Assembly: GCA_034509425.1 (NCBI GenBank)
Contig: JAVTVJ010000789.1
Span: forward strand, 310,001 to 374,000
From: Eopsaltria australis
Lineage: Eukaryota > Chordata > Aves > Passeriformes > Petroicidae
Direction of reading: 5' to 3'
Length of the DNA: 64,000 nucleotides
A program made the translations under genes and the position numbers. Position 1 is the stretch's first letter. Every line of letters starts with the position of its first letter. Shown one piece after another: positions 14,903 through 25,950 of the stretch. Under the pieces are notes generated by a model, which ran no database searches, was not told the DNA's origin, and worked only from the letters and a program-made list of their open reading frames with translations.

Positions 14903-17900
14903 CTGGGGTAAAATACAGAAAAACAGCAGGTGAACCTCTGTGCCTTGGGGAGTAACTTCCCACCTATTTCAGATTAAGTGAGCTCTGTAAAATTCACACT
15001 TCACAGTGACCTTTAGGCTGTAGCTGGAGAAACAGGGACAGGCTGAACCCAAGGGCTGTGTTACAGACCAAAACTGTCTGTGGCAGCCACGTTGGAAGCC
15101 AGGACCTGTCTCTTGTAGTCCTGCTCTGACTACAGGACAGGCTGCATCTCTGATCTTCTCCCTGAGAGGACACAGTGGGAACCACAGGTTAGAGATCTCC
15201 ATTGGAGAAAGTCTGGGTGTTTGTGCCGTACCTGGAAGGGCCCAGTCCCAAGCCACGGCCTGGGCTCGACTGTGAAATTAATAGATAAATAATGATAGAA
15301 ACAACCTCAATAATAGGAGAGAGACAGGAAATCCCTGCAGAATGATGTGTGGAGGGTTTCCCTCTTGCTTGAGTAGTTGGAGCTCTGGCTGACAAACAAC
15401 AGCAGAGCAGAGGCAGAGCAGGAGGGCTGGGTGAGAAGTCACCTTTTGGACCCAACTCAAATATTGCAGACCGTTGAAATGGCGGGTTAGGGACCAACAT
15501 AAAATGCTGAAATTTAATCATACCAAATTCTCTTGCTATGCATGTGTTATCTTTGCTAGCCAGAAGCCAGCCCGCCCTGTGCCTGCTCCCTGGGGCTGGT
15601 AACTGCTCTCGTGGAGGCAGGGTGGCAACAGGGGTGATGTTGTATGCAGTAATATCAGCTGGTGCCTTATTTGCATGTGTATTTGCATTTTCCCTCATAA
15701 TTGTTTGGGATAGAGGCACTAAAAACAAATCTTCCTATATTTCATTTGAAAAGTCAGCACTAAGTCCTGGCTCTCCGTTGACTGGAAATTGTGTCATTAA
15801 GTTTTGTTCCTTCCTGAGAGCAGTTCAGTGGAACCTTCTCATTCCCTAAAGAAAACCCCCCAAAATCCATAAAGTTTGCTCCTGTTAAGCAGGAATGACA
15901 TGAAATGTCTGTCCAAGGACAGAGCAGTCCTGGAATCCCAAACAGCCAGGGATGGAAAGGTCTGTTCCCCAGAGCTCAGAAGTGCCTGTACTACCCCTTC
16001 ATGCTAAATATAATTATAGAGCACAGTGGTGTTTTCCTTAAAGGTCTGAGGGCCACATTTACAGTGATGCCTAAAGCTGTGGGATCCCCACGGCCAGGTT
16101 TGCTGGGGACAGGGGAATTGCCAGGGTGCCCCCAGCCCAGCTGCCTTTGGATGTGCTGCTGTCTTCTTAAATCTGGTCCAAGATTCCCACTGTTCATCTA
16201 TGATTACAGGAAGAACTCTTGTTGGCTCTAACAATTTTTTCTTCTGAAATGACTCACCTGTTTTTCTTCATCTTTTTCCAAGAAATTTATGTGTAGCTTG
16301 AGATGAATAATAGAAATCTGAGGCCAAGACTAGATTTTAAATTTAATTTTAGAAAAAGGACGGAACAGTACTGAGGCTGAGCCATAGGCAGGCCCTTGAG
16401 GGAAGGGGCACTGAAGTGCACGGCTGCTTTTTGCTCTCCTGGAACTCTCTAATGAGGTTCATTCAAAGAGCTGTAAAGAGTCTCTGCCCAGTGAAAAGCT
16501 GCAGAAATAGCTCAGCTCAGTGCAAACACAGGGGTGTTCTGCAGGGGGTTATAACCCTTCAGCAGCTCTGCTCAGCCCCTGTCCCTCCCATTCCAGCAGC
16601 ACTGCTGAGCTCTCGGTCAGTCCCAGCTGAGGTTCCTGTGCAGGGACCCAATTCTGCACTAAAGCCCTGCCCCAAGTTAAAGTGCTGCCTCAAACCCTTT
16701 AGACCTGGAATTTCCACTCCTGTCCCAGGGATTTTCCCGTGTGGTGGGGCAGCACTGTGTCCACAATGGGGGGTATTCATGCCAGGATTCTCCAGACATC
16801 TTGTTTCTTTGCCTGAATTAACCAGTTCGTTTTCCTCCACGGTGGAGGAGGAGGCTGTGGCAGTGGGCAACTGTACGATGAGAGCCTGCATCCAGCTGTG
16901 CCTGCTGGAACAGCCACTCTCCCTGCCCTCAGGCTGGAGAATCCTGGAGAATCCCATGGTAGCAGCAGGGCAGCTCAGCCAGGTAAATCAGAGGGCTGGA
17001 GATGGGTGGCTTAAGCAATCCAGCAGTGTTTAATGGCAGTGCCCATATGCCAAGTGCAGACCGCACTAAGCACAGCCCCTCTTTGCTGGTGGTGCTTGAA
17101 AGCAGATGCCCATGAATAAAAAGAATCTTTCTGGATGTGTTTGCCCCAGCCTGTGTAAAAGTCAAATTGGGTCCAGTATCCTGACTGCTGATAAGGGCCA
17201 CGACTGAGCACAACGATCTTTAATGGACTGAACGTTGCAAAAGGAAGTCACCTTCCCCCACCCCATTTTACAGAGAAAAAAAAAAGGAACTGGGAGCCCA
17301 AAGCAGAGTTAATTAACAACTGCACTGGACTGGCTTTGTGATTCACACAACCTGGCTAGAGGAAAGCTACAAGCAGAGATTGTGGGAGGAAAAAGGACTG
17401 CTTTTCCTCGAAACTCCAGATTATCTGTAGCAAGTGATCAGCTGCTCCTCACAGCTCACTGTATTCCCCAGGAAAAGCAGTGCTGTGGACAATGGACCCT
17501 GCTACATTTTAGAGTTATTGAACTGACTGAATTTAGCTTCAACCTTTTGCTGAAAATTAAACTTTCTTTTTTTTGGAGTCTGTTCCTTTCAGCCCCTGTG
17601 GCAGCGGTTTCTACCTGGACTGGTAAGTGCACAGGGGAATTTATTGCTTGGGCAGGAGTGCCCATCCAAACTGGAATTGTTCTGGCATTTTTATTAATTC
17701 AGTCTGGGAGATAAAACCAGAAGGTGGCTAGAACTGACATTCTTATTTGCTTGCCATTCAGGAGCCAAGGGGAAAAAAGTTGCTTCACTGTTTTGGGTAC
17801 CTCACCTGAAGCACTTTAGAAGGATTTCTTTCACCAGTTATAAATTCCCCAGTCAGATCTGAAGGCAGATCCAGCATTTGCATGTTCAAACTCAAAGTTC

Positions 17901-19733
17901 CTCCACCCTCAGCGATGCTCTTGGGTGATTTTGCAGAGTATCCCAGGTAAAACTCTAATGGGACACTGAAACATTGCAAATGGGCTTGGTTTTTTTCTTT
18001 AGGGGTGGCTTCTAACTCCAGGATCCTCATTTTTCTGGATCCTATGTTCCTCATGAAGCCCTGACTCTCACTTCGCTGCACCCCAGTTCTCAGTACCCAA
18101 ACCCACAGGATTGGTCCTTTGGGGTAATTTAGAGGAAATTCATATTCTCAGTGAATTAGGTTATGAAGCCTTCGGTGGGGACAGTGTTTGCAGGATTGTG
18201 CCACACTGAACACAATTTGAAAAAAATTGTGAGTGAAAGCTCCATTCTAAAGCTGACTTGCATTCTTCTCTAAATTCAAGTAATTCTGTTTTCAGATTTC
18301 CAAGGTTAATTGTAGAGACTCAACATTTTCTCTTGCTACACTCAGTGAAACATTAAATTTTAACTGGAATTACTTTGCTAGAACTCACTAGGAGTACATT
18401 ACATCACATCTTCAGATAAGTGGATGAGCATACAAAGTTTTAGGCTAAAGAAGACTTTTTCCTTTCCATTGTTTAATTTATATTTATATATTAATATTGC
18501 TTTTTTTCCACCTTTTTTTCTTTTTTTTTACTGGAAAAAGCTTCCAAAAACACAGAATAGTTTTTCTTTCAAAAGACTACATTTTTGAAGAGAAAAAGTG
18601 CAAAGTAGAATACGATGTGTCTGTGTTCTAAGAGCCCAAATAAAATAAAATAAGAAGTTTTATGGACTCTTGAATCTTTAAAGTCAGATTTGAAAGAATT
18701 TCAGCTCTTTACAACAAAATTAATCATGTCTTCATGAGTCCACCCTTGCAAAATTGAATGTACTTGAGGTGAGTAATTTAAACACGACTTTTTTAGTGGA
18801 AAAATGAACACATTCTTGTGGTAAGAGTGGATAAATGGACATTATGGCAGGGGCAGCAAACTATGGTGGGAATTTTGTCCAAGAAGTTGAACAGAAATGC
18901 TGGTATAGGTGCAACACCCAGAATAAAATATTTAGACTGTAATTACAGCACTTGTTCTCTAGAAAGCTCACGGAGCTCCCTGAGATGCTGGGAATGCCAC
19001 TGGCTTTAGGAAACTTTGCCTTGGGCTTCCATGGATGGAATTCTGTAGGGCAGTCTCCCAGATTCCAGATCTCCTTAATGTACAGATGCACTTTCAATGT
19101 GAACTTGCAAATCATTAATGTATGGAATCAATCTTGTGATATGAGAAGCGCCTATAAATAGCTAATTCCATATGCTAAAATTTGTTCATCAGCCCATATT
19201 AAAAAAAAGGATGGAAAAATAATAAAAGGTGGATTTAAAGCAAAAAATCCTGAATGGGAGAGAGTGAATTGTCATCTAGAAAAACTGGCACAGGTGATGG
19301 CAGCAGAGGTGTGCTGCTCTCTGAATTTAAAGGTTTGGTCCTATAAAAGAGCAATTAAAAGGAAAAAGACAGTTTGCCCTCTCCTCAATGGCAAAGAAAA
19401 AAACCCTACAGCTAAAACCTGCTCCTGCTGGTGGAGCTGGCTGGGACACAGGTACCTGAGACCATTGTCACACCTCTTATACTTTGTTCTATTATCATTT
19501 TCACGTGTGAAAGTGAATTACATGGCTTATAATTTCAAAAGGTTCAATTCAAATGAGTCAAGTGCACCATTACCATAAAGGAATCCTCAGGACAAGTGGC
19601 TTAGGCAGTGGAATATGTTACATATTTGCAGACACAAGCGAAGGAGAAGAAGGAGGGAAAAAGCTTAGAAAACATATCAGGAAAACAAGCAAACCAATGC
19701 AATTAGAAGTGTTTAAAAGAATAAATCAATCAC
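14903..19733 (-). other. GFI1B: GFI1B intron 1 (inferred)
   Basis: If exon 1 ends at 19734 and exon 2 starts at 14902, this 4.8 kb is the first intron. It holds a pair of octamer motifs (15669-15688) and AT-rich unique DNA from about 18.2 to 19.3 kb. No supportable coding exon. Confidence 0.5.
15669..15688 (+). promoter_or_regulatory. Two perfect octamer (POU/Oct) motifs
   Basis: ATTTGCAT occurs at 15669-15676 and again at 15681-15688, starts 12 bases apart. Octamer sites bind OCT1/OCT2; OCT1 has been implicated in Gfi1b control in mammals. Function here is inference. Confidence 0.35.
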
Positions 19734-19870
19734 CTGTTTGAGGGACTTTGCTTTACTGGATTTGCCTTGAAATCTCCCCAGACAAGCGAGATGTCGTCTT
19801 CTCTCAGGACTCCTCTTCCACTTTTTCACTTGCTCGCAGTCGGCTGAAATAGATACTTCTCCTTTTTTCT
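19734..19870 (-). other. GFI1B: Probable GFI1B non-coding exon 1
   Basis: A good donor (CAAACAG|GTGATT) puts the exon 3' end at 19734 on the minus strand. About 80-100 bases upstream of the likely start lies a CCAAT box, then a GATA site, matching the known NF-Y/GATA-1 arrangement of the mammalian GFI1B promoter. The 5' end is a guess within about 50 bases. No long ORF starts in the exon, consistent with a 5'UTR spliced to exon 2 at 14902. Confidence 0.5.
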
Positions 19871-19879
19871 CTCTGTTTT

Positions 19880-19995
19880 TTTTTTCCCCCTGTTCCCCTC
19901 CCTGATTTTTCAATCAGATTATTTGTGTCAAAATCTGGCGGTGAAGAAACAGCCAATAAGAGGCAGAGCCCAGAAAGTATTTGCTTATCAAAACT
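19880..19995 (-). promoter_or_regulatory. GFI1B: Probable GFI1B promoter: GATA, CCAAT and AATC sites
   Basis: Read on the minus strand the order is TGATAA (19990-19985), ATTGG (reverse CCAAT box, 19957-19953), then several AATC/GATT cores around 19908-19922, which are the GFI-family recognition core. Mammalian GFI1B is driven by GATA-1 with NF-Y and represses itself through AATC-type sites, so the combination is telling. There is no clear TATA box. Confidence 0.55.
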
Positions 19996-21964
19996 TCCCA
20001 GGACTTTGAAAACTTGAAGAGAATTCACGATGCCCAGCTCGAAGCCCTGGGGGCAGCACCCTTCACTTTTGGGGGCAGCTTTGCCTTCTGCAGGAATACT
20101 CCTCTGTCATATTGACAAAGAGCATGACACAGGAAATAGTGTACCGAGCAGGCATTTGTTGGTTTGTCTTTTCCTTAACAAAAAAAAAATAAGTAAAATA
20201 AAAAGCCCTTAAGAAACCTGTATTTTTACACACATTCATGCCCGCATCATATCTCTCACAAACAGACACACCATCTGTCTCACACACACACACACTCTCA
20301 CAGACTTGGGGCTCATAAACAAAACCATCAAGCACATATGCACAGAATTATTTTATTCCAGAATGGATCATTTATCTCACCAATTTCCAAGGAAAAACGA
20401 ATAAATGCTTGCACGGTACAAGCGAAGAAGATGCGTGTTAATCACCCTTCATTTTCCCAGGCATATGTGTGTGCAATCCACACATATTTTAGGCATTGCT
20501 CTATCTATATCCAGCTGTATATAGGGTATAAATATAGATTTAAGAAAGCTCATTAAGCAAGCTCATTAACAACAGCTTTGCAAAAAGCTCTTCAAGAGCA
20601 ATAATAAGAATTTGCACTTCTATCGCTTGCTTTCAGAAAAGGTTTGAGAATGGGTTTGCAAATGTGAAATAATTGAGTGTCAAAGTGATGGCCCAGTGGA
20701 AGGAGGGAGGATGGAGCAGGTGGAGTGACTGTCCCCAGGTTGTTCTCTAGCACAGGTGGGAACAGGAGCTGCAGAACAGTTTTTTCTTTTAGAATCCTTA
20801 GGCATCACTCTTATTTGGAGACAAACCAGGAGAGCTCAAATCCCCAAATACTTGGGAGAGAGAGAAGGGCAATAATCCCTTGCTTCCACCCATTCTCGAG
20901 TTATCCCAACCCTCCTGCCCTTGCAGGTGCACAGTGAGCTGTGTGTGCCCTCGAGTGTCCCCTCCTCTGCTCAGCTCTCTCTGTGCATGGTGGAACCGAG
21001 AGTGCAGAGATGCCTTCCAAGGAATTTACCATTCCAGAGGTAAACAAACGTACAGCAGCTGAGTACAGGATTGCCACCCGCAGGACAATGCCTCTGCATT
21101 TGGAGTTTTCCTGCTCCCTGTGAGCTTCCAAACGCACTTCACTGCTCCCTACACTAACCCAGGGCTCCGCTGGGTCCCTTTTCCTGCTGCAGCTCCAGAT
21201 GCTGAACACCAGGAAGCGACCACCTTTGTTCTGCCGGGGCCCGGCGGGAGGCTGGGGCTGCCCTGGCGGAGCAGATCTGCTCCAGAGACACTCGGGGCTG
21301 GGAGCAGAGGGATTCCGCATCCCAGATTCAGCAGGCAGATCCTGCTGTGCCCAACGCTGTGCCAGGACAGTGCCAGCCGCGGCATTGCCCCATGGCACCG
21401 GCCGGGCTGTGCAATGGGGTTGATGCAACTCGCAGATAGGAGCGTGGATTTCACCCGCATTGAGAAAGATTCAGATTTTGATCTTAACCCATCTGTCATT
21501 TACTGAGCATAATTAATTCTTGTTGTTTATAGAGGCGAACAATCCCTTTTCCCCGCTCCCTCCTCCCCTCCTTATTTATCTAGCCGGGTTTTGCATGAAA
21601 GAAACCTTCCCAAGGCATTGTGCTTGGGAGCTGATTTGCATCCTCTTAAACACAGGATTTGAGGGATTACATTTCCCGCTACAAAAACAAGCATTGTAAC
21701 AGAAACCCAAAATGTACATTGCAGCTTCAGGGTTTCGTATGAAGACAGTTACAGGAATTAAACAAAACAGGAAAATGACAAGCTGCTGAAAAGGACTGAG
21801 GTGTTGTTTTATGAAACATTGGAGCTGGCTTCTGCCAGCACCCCTAAGCACAGACTTCCCGTTGATACAAAGTGCAAAGGGCTGCAGAATGTGGCTCTTA
21901 AACTCAAGACAGTCAAAGTAAGTCAACCACACACACAAAAAATAAAAAACCAACCCTAGAAAAG

Positions 21965-22022
21965 TAGTTGTGTCAAAATCTTTAAGGTCCCTTCCAACAC
22001 AGGCCATTCTAAGATCCTGTGT
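21965..22022 (+). mobile_element. Short CR1 3'-tail fragment
   Basis: AAGGTCCCTTCCAACACAGG and CCATTCTAAGATCCTGTG follow the terminal text of CR1 (AGGTCCCTTCCAACCCAAAC, CATTCTATGATTCTATG). Only about 60 bases remain. Confidence 0.6.
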
Positions 22023-22720
22023 TCATTCCTGTGGAGCAAAAGGCTGCAGGATGGGAGTGCAGTGAGCTTGGCTTCCCTGGATTTGTGTCTATGGCTTCTG
22101 TTCATCTCTCCACTGAAAGAATCACCAAAAGGTGACTTACACAAGCTGAATTATAAACCCAGAGAGCTGGAGGTGCACTTGGGGCTGGAAGAACCTTTGA
22201 GCTGACCCCGTGTGGTCATTCTTATTTTATGTTCTTCCTGCTGATATCCTTTCCCCCGTTCTCTCTTACTCAGGATCAGCAGAGAAGGGAGAGCCACGGA
22301 GAGCTTATCTGGGCTCCCAGAGGTTTGTCCTGGCCCTGACCCACACAGGCCACGGGGGATGTTCAGAGCCCTGCTTGCACACAAGGACAATTTCATTTTG
22401 TGTGCTGCTGTGAGTGCTTGCTACGTGTCACACGCTCCAGTGCATCCTCAGTAAATAGATTTTTAAATGTACAGCTCAGTAATAATAAACAGGTTAATTA
22501 CAACAGAACACATCCCTTCTAGTGCAGTCGTTTCTCCTTTCAAATCCAGCAGCAAACCCCTGCTATAGCACCCATGTTTTCTTTGTCAATTTGACTCTAA
22601 CAGCAATTAAGTCCCAGTAAAATAACACGACTAATTGCTCCCAGCTCTTTCCTGGAGCTCATCTTAATTTCCACTCTTTTCTGTGGCAGATTAAACAAAC
22701 GCGTCTTGTGCACATCAAGC

Positions 22721-22746
22721 AAAAAAAAAAAAAAAAAAAAAAAAAA
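22721..22746 (+). repeat. Poly(A) run, 26 bases
   Basis: Uninterrupted A tract with no adjoining element recognised. It could be a mononucleotide microsatellite or the end of a very old insertion. Confidence 0.9.
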
Positions 22747-23429
22747 TTACCATCACACCAACCAGACAGTAATAAATATTAATTGCCAGGCACAAGGCAG
22801 GACTAGATTAAAAATATGCTGGCTCCAAGCAACTCTTATCTCATCGTGAGGCAGGATGGCCCATTGCAGGTGCAGCGGGAAGGAACTATCTCAGTCCTGC
22901 AGGGAAACACAAAAACTGCTGCAGGAGTTTAAAAAAATCAACCCATACGCCTCAGACGAGGCTCTAATCTGCTTTTTCTTCCCTTACACCTCATTTCCAC
23001 CTTGCATATTTAACGCCTGTGGTTCCTGCAGGGATCTGGGGACAATTCATGTGAAATTCAGAGTTAGATCGAGCACCCTCGGTGTGTCCTCCTTGGAGAA
23101 GGAAAAACACGGAGATCCCAGCAGGCTGGGGATCGAAATGTTGTTTCAAACCTGTTGCACGTGGCACACAAAACCGAAGGCTGGAGACCCTTCCCCGTGC
23201 TCATTTCCTCTCTTCCTTCCTACCCTGCGTTTTCCACAGGGAAAGATTATCTTTTATGAGGAGCGATGGGATGTTTGTGTCGTATAGTTGCTGCATTCTA
23301 GGGGGAAAAAACAACAAAACAAAAACAAGGATAGAGTCCTTATGCACGGTTTGGATGAATAGGTCCTCAGGCATTAAAAAAAAAAAAAAAATCAGGAGAA
23401 GGAAACAAGCTTTGCACGCTCATCAATTA

Positions 23430-24330
23430 AAATCAATGAGATTCGGGGCGCGTGCCCGGGGGCTCTGTCCGGGAGCCGCGTCCCGTCAGCACCGCTCCGC
23501 ACACAGCGCCACTTCCCAGACGCTTTTTAAATTCCCTTTCAGCACAACCCCCGCACTTCTTCGCTAGAGCACTTCCAAGCGGAACCCCGGAGACCCAAAA
23601 CAGACCCGACCCCCATTCCCCGGCCGGGCCGGGCCCCGCCCGCCGCGTCCCCTCAGGGCCCTCAGGGCCGGGCCTTGTTTACCGCCCGCGCGCGGCCCCG
23701 CCCCCCGCATCACGCGACCTCCGCCGGCCGCAGCGCTGCCCCCGCCGAGATCCCTCCGCCGCGGCACACCGCGGGGGCGCGCCGCCCGCGGGCTCGCCCC
23801 CCGCTCATCCCCCGCCACCGGAACGTCCTGTGAAGCGGGAGCGGCGAGCGGGGCGGGGAGGGAGCGGGAGAGAAGCCGGGCAGCGAGCGGGGAGCGAGGC
23901 GGTGAGGCGGGACTAGGTTGCGCGGCGGAGGGATCCGAGGGGCGAAGCGCTGTGATGGGAGGGGGAGGCAGGGCCAAGATGGCGGCGCCCTGTGGGCCGG
24001 AGGAGCCCGGAGTGGTAAACAGCTGAGGGGAGGAGAGGGAGAGGTGAGTGCGCCGGGCCGCCCCCCGCCGCCACCGCCGCCGCGACTCCGGGGACAGCCG
24101 CGGGGACGGAGAGGAGGAGGCAGAGCAGAGAGATGAGCGGGGAAGCAGGCATAAAGGGCTGGGGGAGGAGGCGGCAGGAGAAAGGGAAGGGGTCGGGGGG
24201 ATGGGGAAGGCGGGGGGGTGATGTTCCCCCTTCGTCCCCTTTCCTGCCTCCCTCTGTTCCCTGTCCTTCTTTCCAGACAAACTTGCTCCGGGTCGCTGCC
24301 CGGGGGGCTCGGGGCGCTGCCCCCCCCGCA
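23430..24330 (+). promoter_or_regulatory. TSC1: TSC1 CpG-island promoter
   Basis: Base composition changes abruptly to GC- and CpG-rich at about 23.43 kb and returns to normal by about 24.35 kb. A YY1-type initiator (AAGATGGCGGC) sits at 23976-23986. There is no TATA box, as expected of a housekeeping gene. Long ORFs here on both strands are by-products of the GC content. Confidence 0.75.
23960..24043 (+). other. TSC1: Probable TSC1 non-coding exon 1
   Basis: The region downstream of the YY1 site ends in a strong donor, GAGAG|GTGAGT, at 24044. The nearest convincing acceptor in the same transcript is that of the ATG exon (ends at 32145). The 5' end is approximate; a second non-coding exon, as in human, may exist in the intron and was not located. 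Confidence 0.5.
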
Positions 24331-25741
24331 GGGTCCCTCCAGCAGCCAGAGCGCCCTTTAAATTCTGCGCTTTTTATCGAAAAAGGCTCAGCACCCCCAT
24401 TGCAAAGGCTGAGTAGCGATTTCCAGGCTTCCCCTGCCTCGGGTACTTGCTGAGAGGTTCCCTCGTCCGGGGTTGGGCATTAAATAAAGCAGTTGTTAAA
24501 GTCTGTCCCCTCGGTGAGGAAGGCTTTTCTCATTTCCGTGCTCCTGGGTAGGTAATGTGAAGTCAGGATGTTGTTTACTTCTACAATAAAACATTTTGCT
24601 TCCTGTTATCACAAAGAACTTGGAAGGCTGCAGTTGTGAAGTTTTCACCCTTTGTTTGCTATGGATGCAGCCTCTATCATTGTTTTATCAGTTTAGGCAG
24701 AGCTTCTCTCCTTGCTCTTCGGGGTTGGGGTTTTTTTTTTTTAATGAGTCTTTTACAAGGCAATGAGGAAAGGAAGAACGTGCCTTAAAGGAATGTATGA
24801 TTCAAAACCCCTGGAAATGACCCAGAAGCCGGGATCAGGTTTTGTGTGCAGAACTCTTTCCAGAACTGCTGTTTCCAGAGAAGCTTCCAGTGGGTGCTAA
24901 TACAGGTTTTCATTCTTTGTGTGGTCTGATCCTGCAGTTTCCTGACATTAAATTCTGGGGATAGTTGCTGGAAATCTGTCAGAATCGAAGCACTGCTGAA
25001 GTGATCCCATTAGGTGAAAAAATCCCTCTTCAATTTACACGTATGAACAACTAGAAACGAAATCTTTGATATCTCTGGAGGTTTTAATAATCAGTGCAAA
25101 CCTTGGGAATCCATCTGTCTGCTTTCTGAGCAGCAATCAGGTGCTCTGCTTGGCAGAAGCAGCTGTGCCACACAGAAGTTTAAAATAAAATCAGGGGTTT
25201 AAAATCCTTTACTCAGAGAAAATCCATTTTGCTTTTTTTTGTTTGTTTGTTCATTTGTTCTGGTTTTTTAGCTGCCCAGTTCACCCAGTACTACATTTAT
25301 GGGGAATTGCATGGACTTACACCGATGAAAATACAGTCAGAATATCTAATGTGTCATGAGATCAGCTTTAATTAAATGATTTTATCTCTAGTTGTGTTTA
25401 ATCCTGACACCTTAACTCTTTGTTACCTTTATAGTAACTAAAAAAGTCACGTTATTATTGGATTCCCATGTGAGATACTCTGGCCAACTGCAGATGTTTT
25501 GGTGTTTGGACAAATATTTACGTTCAGTAACTATTTGTAGTTTAAAATGAATGCTGGCTCTATTTGCAGCTGGACTGCTGGGATGTTGACTTGTCCTGAT
25601 TCCTGAAATCCTTCCAACTGCCAGGCACCTTCTTGTCATCCCTGACAGGAGCTGGGGGTGTGATTCAGCCTCTGTGCAAACTGAACTGCCTGTAACACAC
25701 ATGCACGGTGCAAACACACAAATATACATTTGGAAAAGATA

Positions 25742-25950
25742 CCTTTTCGTTTATTGGGAAGAAATCCTTCTCTGTGAGGGTGGGGAGGCCCTGGCATAGG
25801 GTGCCCAGAGAAGCTGTGGCTGCCCCTGGATCCCTGGAAGTGTCCAAGGCCAGGTTGGGTGGGGCTTGGAGCAGCCTGGGATAGAGGAAGGAGTGGAACT
25901 TGTTGGTCTTTAATGTCCTTTCCAGCCCAAACCATTCTGGAATTCTTCAA
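25742..25950 (+). mobile_element. CR1-type LINE 3'-end fragment
   Basis: The text runs GGGAAGAAATCCTTCTCTGT, GTGCCCAGAGAAGCTGTGGC, CCTGGAAGTGTCCAAGGCCA and CTTTCCAGCCCAAACCATTC. This is the sense 3' end of an avian CR1, 5'-truncated, inside the TSC1 5' intron. Confidence 0.85.

Larger units (their letters stand above)
20000..23430. other. Intergenic spacer between the GFI1B and TSC1 promoters
   Basis: No coding exon is supported. It holds a CR1 tail (about 21965-22020), a 26-base poly(A) run (22721-22746), an octamer ATTTGCAT at 21634-21641 with a GATA site (TTATCT, 21576-21581) nearby, and AT-rich unique sequence from 22.4 to 22.8 kb. Confidence 0.5.

Noticed and set aside
16416..17033. 205-codon plus-strand ORF in GFI1B intron 1
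   Set aside because: Antisense open frames cover much of the same stretch, the composition is unremarkable and no homology is recognised.
23564..24280. 238-codon minus-strand ORF across the TSC1 CpG island
   Set aside because: Low-complexity Pro/Ser/Arg/Ala translation typical of GC-rich DNA lacking stop codons; no domain and no splice context.
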